Source: Pyrodictium delaneyi
Lineage (GTDB): Archaea; Thermoproteota; Thermoprotei_A; Sulfolobales; Pyrodictiaceae
Length of the DNA: 15,756 nucleotides
Direction of reading: 5' to 3'
Assembly: GCA_015661645.1 (NCBI GenBank)
Contig: DQVR01000066.1
Coordinates: 1-15,756, forward strand
Every line of letters begins with the position of its first letter. Position 1 is the stretch's first letter. Shown one piece after another: positions 5,280 to 12,417 of this stretch. Made by a program: the position numbers and the translations under genes. A model generated the notes under the pieces. The model ran no database searches. It saw only the letters and a program-made list of their open reading frames with translations, and had not been told where the DNA came from.

Positions 5280-6835
5280 TCCCTAGAGCAAGGGGTAGCT
5301 GGAGACAAGCAAGATGGAACGAGCCTCTGGTATACGAGCTGGGAAGCCCTAACAACTCCGGGTTCATATGCCCCTACAGCAACGAAGATGCAGAGCTAGA
5401 ACGCGTACTCAGCACTACACCAGAAGAGAAGCTCGGCCGCATGCTCCGAGATAGAGCCCCGGAGATACCAGGGCTTAGCGAGATAGAGGTTACACGCCAC
5501 TTTATGCGGCTAAGCCAGATGAGCTACGGCGTAGACGTAGGTCCTGTACCACTAGGCTCATGCACTATGAAGTATAACCCTAAGATAAGCGAGGATATAG
5601 CTAGGGACCCCCGAATACGCTACCTACATCCATACCAGGACCCTGACACGGTGCAAGGCCTTCTAGAGATGCTCTATCTCCTTGAACGCTGGCTTGCAGA
5701 GCTAACCGGTATGGATAGGTGTAGCCTACAGACCCCCGCTGGTGCTGCCGGAGAGCTGGCCGGAGCACTAATGATACGCAAGTACTTCATGGATCGAGGC
5801 GAGGACCGTGATGAGATGCTTATCCCGGACTCCGCACACGGTACTAACCCCGCTAGTGCTGCCATGGCGGGGTTTAAGGTAGTAAGGATACCTACTTCAG
5901 AGAATGGAACCGTGGACATGGAGGCACTGGATGCTGCATTATCCGAGCGGACCGCCGGCATAATGCTGACAAACCCTAACACGCTTGGTATCTTCGAGGA
6001 CCGGATACTAGAGATAGCTGATAAGCTCCACAGTATAGGCGCACTCTTATACTACGACGGTGCTAACCTCAACGGCATAATGGGTATCGTGCGGCCCGGG
6101 GACATGGGCTTCGATATAATACACTTGAACATTCACAAGACCTTCGGCGCGCCACACGGCGGCGGGGGGCCAGGTGCAGGCGTCGTATGTGCACGGGGAG
6201 AACTCGTTGACTACCTTCCAAGACCACTCATAGCTAAGAAGGGCAACCGCTACTACTGGGACTATGAGTGCGAAAAATGCATAGGAAGAATACGCATGTT
6301 CTATGGCAATATAGTGCCATTGATAAAAGCCTTCATATACATAGCCATGCTGGGAGGAGATGGGCTCCGGGAAGCCGCGATACAGAGCGTTATCAACACT
6401 AACTATTTCATAGCCCTTATAAGGGGCGTAGACGGCTACGATCTCCCATATGACCCCAAGAGGCCGAGGAAGCACGAGCTAGTACTCTCCGCTAAACCGC
6501 TAAAACAGGAAACAGGGGTCACAGCAGAGGACGTGGCAAAGGCACTACTTGACAGGGGCCTACACGCGCCAACAATATACTTTCCACTCATAGTAGACGA
6601 GGCGCTTATGATAGAGTTCACGGAGTCAGAGCCAAGACGCCAGATAGAGGAGTATGCCGCCGCGCTCCGGGAGATAGCCAGGGAAGCCCGCCACAACCCC
6701 TCAGCGTTCAAACAGCTGCCAAAGAACACCTCCGTAGGAAGGCTAGATAATGTATACGCCAACCACCCTCGTAGCGTCACACCGACATTCCGTATACTTC
6801 GGAGAAGGCTGCAAGGAGAGCAGTTATCGTTATAG
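5276..6835 (+). CDS. gcvPB: glycine dehydrogenase (decarboxylating) subunit 2
   Basis: PLP-carrying subunit of the split P protein; with GcvPA it forms the decarboxylase of the glycine cleavage complex. The Schiff-base lysine is Lys288 in NIHKTFGAPHGGGGPGAG. Other conserved stretches are GPVPLGSCTMKYNP (89-102), DSAHGTNPASAAMAG (185-199) and DGANLNGIMG (261-270). At 519 residues it is near the family length of about 500. Its ATG overlaps the gcvPA stop by four bases (ATGA) and is served by the strong ribosome binding site GGTGAGG at 5265-5271 inside gcvPA. Its end runs six bases into the end of the convergent YkgJ-type gene, leaving no room for a separate terminator between them. Confidence 0.97.
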   Translation: MIPRARGSWRQARWNEPLVYELGSPNNSGFICPYSNEDAELERVLSTTPEEKLGRMLRDRAPEIPGLSEIEVTRHFMRLSQMSYGVDVGPVPLGSCTMKYNPKISEDIARDPRIRYLHPYQDPDTVQGLLEMLYLLERWLAELTGMDRCSLQTPAGAAGELAGALMIRKYFMDRGEDRDEMLIPDSAHGTNPASAAMAGFKVVRIPTSENGTVDMEALDAALSERTAGIMLTNPNTLGIFEDRILEIADKLHSIGALLYYDGANLNGIMGIVRPGDMGFDIIHLNIHKTFGAPHGGGGPGAGVVCARGELVDYLPRPLIAKKGNRYYWDYECEKCIGRIRMFYGNIVPLIKAFIYIAMLGGDGLREAAIQSVINTNYFIALIRGVDGYDLPYDPKRPRKHELVLSAKPLKQETGVTAEDVAKALLDRGLHAPTIYFPLIVDEALMIEFTESEPRRQIEEYAAALREIAREARHNPSAFKQLPKNTSVGRLDNVYANHPRSVTPTFRILRRRLQGEQLSL

Positions 6836-7291
6836 TCCCCCATATATTTCCTTCACTAAGCGTAGGACTAGAGGGGCAAGCTTCTCTACAGACCTTCTAT
6901 CAATGGTATACGCCTTCGGACACTCTGGGTCTATATTAACTCCTCCACCGGGCACATACACTAGTGGGTAGAGGCGGCAGCCCATAGGCCGGTAAGGGTA
7001 GATCCGGCACCTCCTGGTCGAGGGGTCCAGAAAGACACAGTGGCCACCGACGTTCCTCAGCCGCGGTACCCCATCTACATATTCAACGAAATAATCTATG
7101 CTGTAACCTAGGGAGACTATCCGCTCTATGTCCTTCCTCGCGAGAGGCATCTCCGTTAAATAGCAGCATAATGCACAATATTTGCCGCCCGCTAGCCGGC
7201 AGTCAAGTCTGAGCTCTGCTTCACCGGTACTCGCGGACCTTCGGCGGCTTCTCGTGGAGGAATTTCTCGATCTCCTCTCTGCCTGGTACAC
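6830..7291 (-). CDS. YkgJ-family cysteine cluster protein (zinc/iron-chelating domain)
   Basis: Small protein with the eight-cysteine pattern of the UPF0153/YkgJ family: Cys31, Cys39, Cys42 and Cys43 near the N-terminus, Cys85 and Cys95, Cys105 inside RPMGCRLYPL, and Cys124. The motif C-x9-C-x-IY-x2-RP-x2-CR-x-YP is diagnostic. The cysteines are thought to bind Zn or an Fe-S cluster; the biochemical role of the family is unknown. The only in-frame start is GTG at 7291, preceded by GGGGAG (7298-7303). That start places its first 23 codons, rich in Arg and Ser, inside the end of the upstream kinase gene, a 71-base overlap in another frame. The conserved domain begins only after the overlap, so an unusual start nearer 7220 cannot be excluded. 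The gene lies downstream of the kinase in a probable operon. Confidence 0.85.
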   Translation of the reverse strand: MYQAERRSRNSSTRSRRRSASTGEAELRLDCRLAGGKYCALCCYLTEMPLARKDIERIVSLGYSIDYFVEYVDGVPRLRNVGGHCVFLDPSTRRCRIYPYRPMGCRLYPLVYVPGGGVNIDPECPKAYTIDRRSVEKLAPLVLRLVKEIYGGL

Positions 7292-8150
7292 TCTGAGCTC
7301 CCCGGCGTGTAACCTTGATACCCGCCGCTATTGATGCCGCCTGGAGGGCTATGATATAGTCGCCCCTCTCCACTAGATACGAGTTAAACACAGCTATAAA
7401 CACATCGCCTGCCCCGGTAGTGTCAACGACTTCTCCGGCACGAAACGCCTCTACATGCCAGAGGCCGTCATGTGCTACGAGTACAGCGCCTTCAGCACCC
7501 TTCTTGACTATGATGTATTTGAGCCTTCCGCCAAGCAGGCCTTGAGCCTCGCTGAGCGGTCTATCTCCCGCTACAAGCTTGTACTCGACCCGGTTGAGCA
7601 TCAGCACGTCTACTGTGTCTCGCGCAACATCTAGTATATGCGATGCTTCTCGACGTGCTACTGCACCGCCAGGATCGTAGGATACTATGCTCGAGCGTAT
7701 GGTGGAGGCTACCCGCTGGAGCACGTCAGTGCCACGGCTAGCCACGTGGAGCACATTAGCCGCCACGCCCTGGGCCTCATCTCCCCGCAGCAGGTTGTTG
7801 GCTCCACGCATAGTTATCATTGTCCGTTCCCCGCTTGGGGCCACTAGGACTATCACCATGCCAGGCATCTCGTCGTCGTGAATCCTCACAAGCGATATGT
7901 CTACGCCACTCTCCTGCAGCAGCCTCAGGACGCCAAGCTGCTCTGCAAGCCTACCAGTGTGACCAAGCAAGGACACCCTATGGCCGAGCCTTGCCACGGC
8001 AACGGAGTAGTTTGCTGCTGCTCCACCAGGCCCAACATAGGCTTCTCTAGCTATCGCGTTCTCGTCAGGACCCGGTATATAGTCGACAATCATGTACACG
8101 TCTATGTTGAGATTACCCACTGCTATGTGCTTCGGCGTCTCTAGCTTCAC
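7221..8150 (-). CDS. PfkB-family carbohydrate/nucleoside kinase
   Basis: Ribokinase-fold kinase that transfers phosphate from ATP to a hydroxyl of a sugar or nucleoside. The N-terminal signature GPGGAAANYSVAVARLG (residues 40-56 counted from the start chosen here) and the C-terminal signature DTTGAGD (243-249, catalytic base Asp249) are both intact. Length (309 aa) is normal. Substrate cannot be read from the sequence; archaeal relatives include sugar, ADP-dependent and nucleoside kinases, and the Asn-rich N-terminus (GNLNID) fits the sugar/nucleoside type. I chose GTG at 8150 because GGGTGGG lies seven bases upstream (8158-8164). A GTG at 8162 would add four residues but falls inside that ribosome binding site. 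It is divergent from metG and overlaps the downstream YkgJ-type gene. Confidence 0.93.
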   Translation of the reverse strand: MKLETPKHIAVGNLNIDVYMIVDYIPGPDENAIAREAYVGPGGAAANYSVAVARLGHRVSLLGHTGRLAEQLGVLRLLQESGVDISLVRIHDDEMPGMVIVLVAPSGERTMITMRGANNLLRGDEAQGVAANVLHVASRGTDVLQRVASTIRSSIVSYDPGGAVARREASHILDVARDTVDVLMLNRVEYKLVAGDRPLSEAQGLLGGRLKYIIVKKGAEGAVLVAHDGLWHVEAFRAGEVVDTTGAGDVFIAVFNSYLVERGDYIIALQAASIAAGIKVTRRGAQSVPGREEIEKFLHEKPPKVREYR

Positions 8151-8191
8151 TGAAGAACCCACCCGGATACCCTATGGCTAGCTGGGAAGCG

Positions 8192-8202
8192 CCTAAAATA
8201 AC
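8192..8202. promoter_or_regulatory. shared A/T-rich element between pfkB and metG
   Basis: CCTAAAATAAC is the only A/T-rich stretch between the two divergent genes. Read forward it would start transcription near 8222, giving metG a leader of about 24 nt before the ATG at 8246. Read in reverse it would start near 8172, giving the kinase a leader of about 21 nt before GTG 8150. It may act as a TATA box for both directions. Confidence 0.4.
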
Positions 8203-8245
8203 AAGGGCCTACAATGCACACCTTATCGCCCGGGGCCTGGCAGGC

Positions 8246-9967
8246 ATGGCTCGGTGGGTCGTCACGTCAGCATGGCCATACGTAAATAACGTACCACATC
8301 TAGGCAACCTAATAGGCTCTATATTATCGGCTGACGTGTTTGCCCGCTACCTAAGGCTCCGCGGAGAAGACGTAGTGTTCGTGAGCGGCAGCGACGAGCA
8401 CGGGACTCCTATAGAGATAGAGGCTATACGTAGAGGCGTTGAACCTAAGCAGCTTACTGACCAGGCCCACGAGTACGTCTCCAAGCTCATCCAGGAGTAT
8501 CGCATAAGCTTCGACAACTATACTCGCACCGAAAGCCCCGTCCACAAGAGTTTCGTCCAGGAATTTATGACAAAGCTCTACCAGAACGGGTACATCTTCG
8601 AGCAAGACGATGTACTCCCCTACTGTCCCCGCGACGGAATGTTCCTTCCCGACCGGTTCGTCGTAGGTACGTGCCCCTACTGTGGCTTTGAAAAGGCTTA
8701 TGGAGACCAGTGCGACAACTGTGGACGGCTACTACACCCAAGCGAGCTAAAGAACCCTAGATGCGCTATATGTGGCGGTCCTGTAGAGTTCAGGAAGAGC
8801 CGCCACTGGTTCTTTGACATCCCTAAGCTGCAGGAGAAGCTGCTACGCTGGCTTCAGGAATCCCGCCTACCACCAAACGTTAAGAACTACAGCATGAACT
8901 GGGTTAAGGAAGGGCTTAAGCCGCGCAGCGTCACCCGTGACAACAAGTGGGGCATACCAGCGCCATTCCCCGGCGCGGAGAACAAGACCATCTATGTCTG
9001 GTTCGAAGCGCTTCTAGGATATGTATCAGCTACTAAGGAGTACGGTATAAAGGAGAAGGGCGACGAGGAGTTCTGGAAGCGCTACTGGTTTGACAGCAAA
9101 ACTAGAACCGTGTACTTCATAGGCAAGGACAATATCCCGTTCCATGCCATAATACTACCGGCAATGTTCATAGCCAGCGGCGACCCCTACGTGCTCCCAT
9201 GGTACATATCCTCAACAGAGTACTTAATGTATGAGGGTGAACAGTTCTCTAAGAGCCGACGATGGGGCATATGGATAGATGAGGCGCTAGAACTCCTACC
9301 GGCCGACTACTGGCGTTTCGCACTCATCAAGATGAGGCCCGAAACCAAGGACACCAACTTCACGTGGAACGAGTTTACCAGGATTGTGAATAGCGATATG
9401 AACGACGATATAGGCAACTTCGCGCATCGTGTCCTCAAGTTCATAAAATCCCGGTTCGGAAATAAGGTGCCAGAGCCCAGCGAGATGAAGAAATTAGACA
9501 AGGAGTATCTTGACTATATATTGTCAGCACCAAGCAGAGTCGGCAGCTACATAGAATCTTTCCGGTTCAAGCAAGCACTAGAGGAGGTGGTAGAACTGGC
9601 CAGAAAGGGCAACCAATACCTAAACGCTAAGGCGCCATGGGAGAAAATTAAGACAGATCCCCAGGACGCTGCCACTACTATGTACATAGCCGCCAATGCT
9701 GTCGCCAAGCTAGCAGTACTCTTAGCACCATTCACGCCAGACGCCGCCGAAAGGCTATGGAAGATGCTTAACATGGAAGGCTCGGTGCACGAGCCCGGCC
9801 GCTGGCTAGAGGCTTCCAAGCCGCTACTCAACCCGGGCCACGTGCTAGGAGAGCCGGAGCCACTCTTCCGCAAACTGCCCAACGATTTCCCCGAGAAAGC
9901 CCACGAGCTACTAGCAGAAGCCAGGAAAAGAGTAATGGAGAAACGGCCGCCGTTACTACGCTGGTAG
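8246..9967 (+). CDS. metG: methionyl-tRNA synthetase
   Basis: Class I synthetase that charges elongator and initiator tRNA-Met with methionine. From the chosen start the protein has 573 residues. Visible are the HIGH-type motif as HLGN (18-21) in PYVNNVPHLGNLIGS, the KMSKS-type loop as FSKSR (334-338), and zinc knuckles in the connective insert (CPRDG, CPYCG, CDNCG, CAICG). The last part is a helical anticodon-binding domain. The C-terminal Trbp111-like tRNA-binding domain is missing, as in archaea that encode it separately. The ATG at 8246 is preferred because the family begins MARWVVTSAWPYVNN and because a promoter element sits at 8192-8202. An upstream ATG at 8174 adds 24 unconserved residues and would place that element inside the gene. 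An unknown small gene follows after 51 bases. Confidence 0.96.
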   Translation: MARWVVTSAWPYVNNVPHLGNLIGSILSADVFARYLRLRGEDVVFVSGSDEHGTPIEIEAIRRGVEPKQLTDQAHEYVSKLIQEYRISFDNYTRTESPVHKSFVQEFMTKLYQNGYIFEQDDVLPYCPRDGMFLPDRFVVGTCPYCGFEKAYGDQCDNCGRLLHPSELKNPRCAICGGPVEFRKSRHWFFDIPKLQEKLLRWLQESRLPPNVKNYSMNWVKEGLKPRSVTRDNKWGIPAPFPGAENKTIYVWFEALLGYVSATKEYGIKEKGDEEFWKRYWFDSKTRTVYFIGKDNIPFHAIILPAMFIASGDPYVLPWYISSTEYLMYEGEQFSKSRRWGIWIDEALELLPADYWRFALIKMRPETKDTNFTWNEFTRIVNSDMNDDIGNFAHRVLKFIKSRFGNKVPEPSEMKKLDKEYLDYILSAPSRVGSYIESFRFKQALEEVVELARKGNQYLNAKAPWEKIKTDPQDAATTMYIAANAVAKLAVLLAPFTPDAAERLWKMLNMEGSVHEPGRWLEASKPLLNPGHVLGEPEPLFRKLPNDFPEKAHELLAEARKRVMEKRPPLLRW

Positions 9968-10018
9968 CTATCTCCCCATCCAGGCAAGCACTTTCTACCG
10001 TTGCATGGGACCACAGCA

Positions 10019-10435
10019 ATGCCTAGACACAAACGCTTACGCATAATCAATGGCCTAGAGGCAGTGGAGAAATTCCTCGAAGAATATAGGCATAGTATAT
10101 ACCGATACAACAGCATTATACGCGATACAGGTTTCTACTTGAAACCTCTCCACGTTGTTTCAAGGAGCACATCCGAAGGACGGCGAACATACTACTACAT
10201 TGGCAGGTACTGGTGGCGTGTAGTCTACGCAGGTAAGTCTGGGAAAACATCAAGGGTAAAGTGGATTTACGTCGGCAGAGAGAAGCCTCCGGAGCTAGCT
10301 GGCTACCCTGATCCCCCGTCCCACCCTATTGCTGGGCTAAGATTCAGCATAGACGGCAGCGACGTAATAATAGACAAGCGCGTCTACGAGAAGTATCGCT
10401 GGGTCTTCGAGGGCTATAAGGTCGTAGAAGAGTAG
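10019..10435 (+). CDS. hypothetical basic protein
   Basis: Unrecognised 138-residue protein. It is rich in Arg, Lys and Tyr, opens with a basic stretch (MPRHKRLRIING) followed by a helix, and has a central aromatic patch (TYYYIGRYWWRVVYAG) likely to form beta strands, then a basic turn (KSGKTSRVKWIYVGR). There is no signal peptide, membrane segment or cysteine. This composition would suit nucleic-acid binding, but that is a guess. The ATG at 10019 is chosen; a TTG at 10001 would add six residues. It lies 51 bases after metG on the same strand with no clear promoter between, so it may be cotranscribed. The codon use looks like its neighbours and the frame is long for its gap, supporting a real gene. 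Confidence 0.65.
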   Translation: MPRHKRLRIINGLEAVEKFLEEYRHSIYRYNSIIRDTGFYLKPLHVVSRSTSEGRRTYYYIGRYWWRVVYAGKSGKTSRVKWIYVGREKPPELAGYPDPPSHPIAGLRFSIDGSDVIIDKRVYEKYRWVFEGYKVVEE

Positions 10436-10615
10436 GGGCAGTAGTAGCGCTAATTACCACCTGGCACCACATAGGAGCTAGCGGGTCCGTGTGGAGCCTT
10501 CCCCTCAGCCGAGCCTTTGTACTACGCTGTGAGGATAACCTGTGTCTGGCGGCCGCCACCGAAACCACCTTTCTCACCGACGACCAGTTCTCTAGCCGGG
10601 GCTGGGGCTCTACCC

Positions 10616-11518
10616 TTGACGGAGCTACGGATAAGGATAATCGGTGCTGACAGCTTCGGCTCCCGCTCAATGGCTACGGTAGTCGAGGCCGGCGGCGTCA
10701 AGATATTTGTTGACCCTGGCGTGAGCTTTGCACCCCGTCGCTACGGTCTCCCACCTCACCCTGTTGAGGTCAGGAGGCTCAAAGAGATACGAGAACGTAT
10801 ACATCGAGAGTTAGAGGATACCGATATAATTATTATCACACACTACCATTACGACCACTATCTGTATCACGGTGAAGAAGCTGAACTATACCGTGGTAAA
10901 CTGCTATTAGTAAAACATCCTACGAGCAACATAAATGCGAGCCAACGTATTCGTGCTCACCGCCTACTTAAACGCAACCGTGTAGCCGAGCTAGCTAAGG
11001 AAGTAGTGTACATCGACAATAACGTCTACGTAGTGGACAGAGGGCTGGAGATACACGGCTCGCCGCCTATGCCTCACGGCCCCGACGGTACTAAGCTAGG
11101 CTACGTTGTCATGATTATGGTTAAGTGTTGTGATTCATCCTTTGCCCACGCCTCGGATATCCAGGGACCTATTTCCTCTAGGCCCTTAGAGGTGCTCAGC
11201 AAGTGGCGTCCGGACATCGTGTTTCTAAGCGGACCTCCAACCTATTTTGATGGCTACAGGATGAACACGGAGAGCGTTAAAAGGGGGCTCGAGAATCTAA
11301 AAACGCTTTGCCACGTCGCCGGAGACACAGTGGTGGCTGACCACCATTTCGCGAGAGACATAGAATACCCCCGGCATCTTAAAGCACTACGGACCACATG
11401 TGGGAAGATACTATCAGCGGCCGAATTCATGGGTGTAAGCTATGAGCCTCTTGAAGCCCTCCGTAAAGAACTATGGAGGTCAATCGGCGAAACCACTAAT
11501 AGTAATAGAGCATCTTGA
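10616..11518 (+). CDS. UPF0282 family metallo-beta-lactamase-fold protein
   Basis: Predicted metal-dependent hydrolase of unknown substrate. Counting from the start chosen here (300 residues), the metal-binding signature H-x-H-x-DH appears in THYHYDHY (residues 75-82: His76, His78, Asp80, His81). Further candidate ligands are in SFAHASDIQGP and VVADHHFARD. The N-terminal pattern DSFGSRSMA, then VDPGVSFAPRRYGLPP, is what I recall as typical of archaeal UPF0282. The TTG at 10616 gives the N-terminus expected from the fold (TELRIRIIGADS) and has GGGG about nine bases upstream. An earlier TTG at 10517 would add 33 Pro-rich residues that look non-coding. It overlaps the next gene by 77 bases, suggesting coupled translation. 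Confidence 0.85.
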   Translation: MTELRIRIIGADSFGSRSMATVVEAGGVKIFVDPGVSFAPRRYGLPPHPVEVRRLKEIRERIHRELEDTDIIIITHYHYDHYLYHGEEAELYRGKLLLVKHPTSNINASQRIRAHRLLKRNRVAELAKEVVYIDNNVYVVDRGLEIHGSPPMPHGPDGTKLGYVVMIMVKCCDSSFAHASDIQGPISSRPLEVLSKWRPDIVFLSGPPTYFDGYRMNTESVKRGLENLKTLCHVAGDTVVADHHFARDIEYPRHLKALRTTCGKILSAAEFMGVSYEPLEALRKELWRSIGETTNSNRAS

Positions 11519-12104
11519 GAACCATGTCTCGCGCTGGCTAATGCTGGAATACCGGCACGCGAAGAGCTTAGCTAACAACCGCCTCGTGTTCACAAACGGC
11601 AGAAAGTACTGCAGCAAACTAGCAGCAATAGCCCCCTGCTACCGTGAAAGCATCCTTGACCTTGAGGGCGTACTCTATACAAAGCGCGGCCGCGTGATAA
11701 TTCTTGACCCCTCGGCCGACATGTTGCTAGACCCCGAGGAGGCTGCTAGTGCCGACGCCATAGTTGTCGGAGGCATCCTCGGCAACCATCCACCGCGTCG
11801 CCGTACATGGGAGATGCTGACTAGCCAGGCTGAGGGCATGCTAGCGCGTAGCCTAGGCCCACATCAACTGAGCATAGACGGCGCCGTCTACGTAGCATTA
11901 AAAGCACTGCAGGGGGTGCATCCCTCTAGCGTGCCGCTTGCACATAACCCCCGCATTGAGATCCCGCTTGACAACCTAGTGTCTGTCGAGATAGAGCTAC
12001 CCTTCTCCTACCCTCTTGTTGGTGGACGGCCTCTCTTCGCGCCAGGTCTCGAGGAGCTCTTGGCGTGTGGGCTCGGCTACGAGGAGGCACGAGAGCTAGA
12101 ATAG
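11442..12104 (+). CDS. SPOUT-family methyltransferase, Sfm1/COG4080-like
   Basis: SAM-dependent methyltransferase with a trefoil-knot SPOUT fold. The order IVIEHLENHVSRWLMLEY, then ILDPSADMLLDPEEA, then VVGGILGNHPPRRRTWEML, then ARSLGPHQLSIDGAVYVA closely follows yeast Sfm1 (IIEH..W..LEY, LLDPRA..DLQPEDA, VFGGILGDHPPRDRT, SRRLG..QMTTDTA). Yeast Sfm1 methylates an arginine of ribosomal protein Rps3; archaeal members are usually labelled SPOUT family RNA methylase, and the actual archaeal target is not known to me. The 220-residue length fits. ATG at 11442 is preceded by GGTG (11432-11435) and overlaps the upstream gene by 77 bases. A GGAGGT at 11474 precedes the conserved part, but no standard start codon follows it. 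The gene converges with the EMC6-like gene. Confidence 0.85.
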   Translation: MSLLKPSVKNYGGQSAKPLIVIEHLENHVSRWLMLEYRHAKSLANNRLVFTNGRKYCSKLAAIAPCYRESILDLEGVLYTKRGRVIILDPSADMLLDPEEAASADAIVVGGILGNHPPRRRTWEMLTSQAEGMLARSLGPHQLSIDGAVYVALKALQGVHPSSVPLAHNPRIEIPLDNLVSVEIELPFSYPLVGGRPLFAPGLEELLACGLGYEEARELE

Positions 12105-12117
12105 GGGATAAGGGTTT

Positions 12118-12417
12118 CTAGGAGGCGAGTCCAGAGGCAAGGAAAACGCCGAGCACGTAGGCTGCGAGCCCACTTACCAGCCCTGTCGTATACGTCTCGT
12201 AGCCTTCAAGCAGACTATACTTCTTTTCCGCGTAAAGACTGCTGGCTAGGAGCATTAATGAGTATACTGCAAGGCTTGTAAGGCAGCTACCCGGCATTAC
12301 CGCAGCCGAGAGACCAGCTACTATGCCTAGCGTTACCCGGATAGCTGAGAGCTTAAGCTTCTGGACCCTTTTCTCCACGTAGGACTCTAAGGGGTCTCGG
12401 TGGCTCAACGGCTTCAC
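12118..12417 (-). CDS. small EMC6-like membrane protein
   Basis: A 99-residue protein with a basic N-terminus and three hydrophobic segments at about 24-41, 44-62 and 77-97. The last segment, TGLVSGLAAYVLGVFLASGL, lines up with the third segment of human EMC6 ([20 protein letters not shown]), and TLGIVAGLSA with its first (ALSGATAGILG). EMC6 belongs to the ER membrane insertase, and archaeal EMC6-like proteins are known; this match is by eye. The GTG start at 12417 puts the first 21 codons over the 3' end of the rqcH-like gene (65-base overlap); GTG at 12378 is an alternative that still overlaps. It is very probably cotranslated with that gene. The C-terminus is at the convergent junction with the SPOUT gene, 13 bases away. 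Confidence 0.65.
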   Translation of the reverse strand: MKPLSHRDPLESYVEKRVQKLKLSAIRVTLGIVAGLSAAVMPGSCLTSLAVYSLMLLASSLYAEKKYSLLEGYETYTTGLVSGLAAYVLGVFLASGLAS

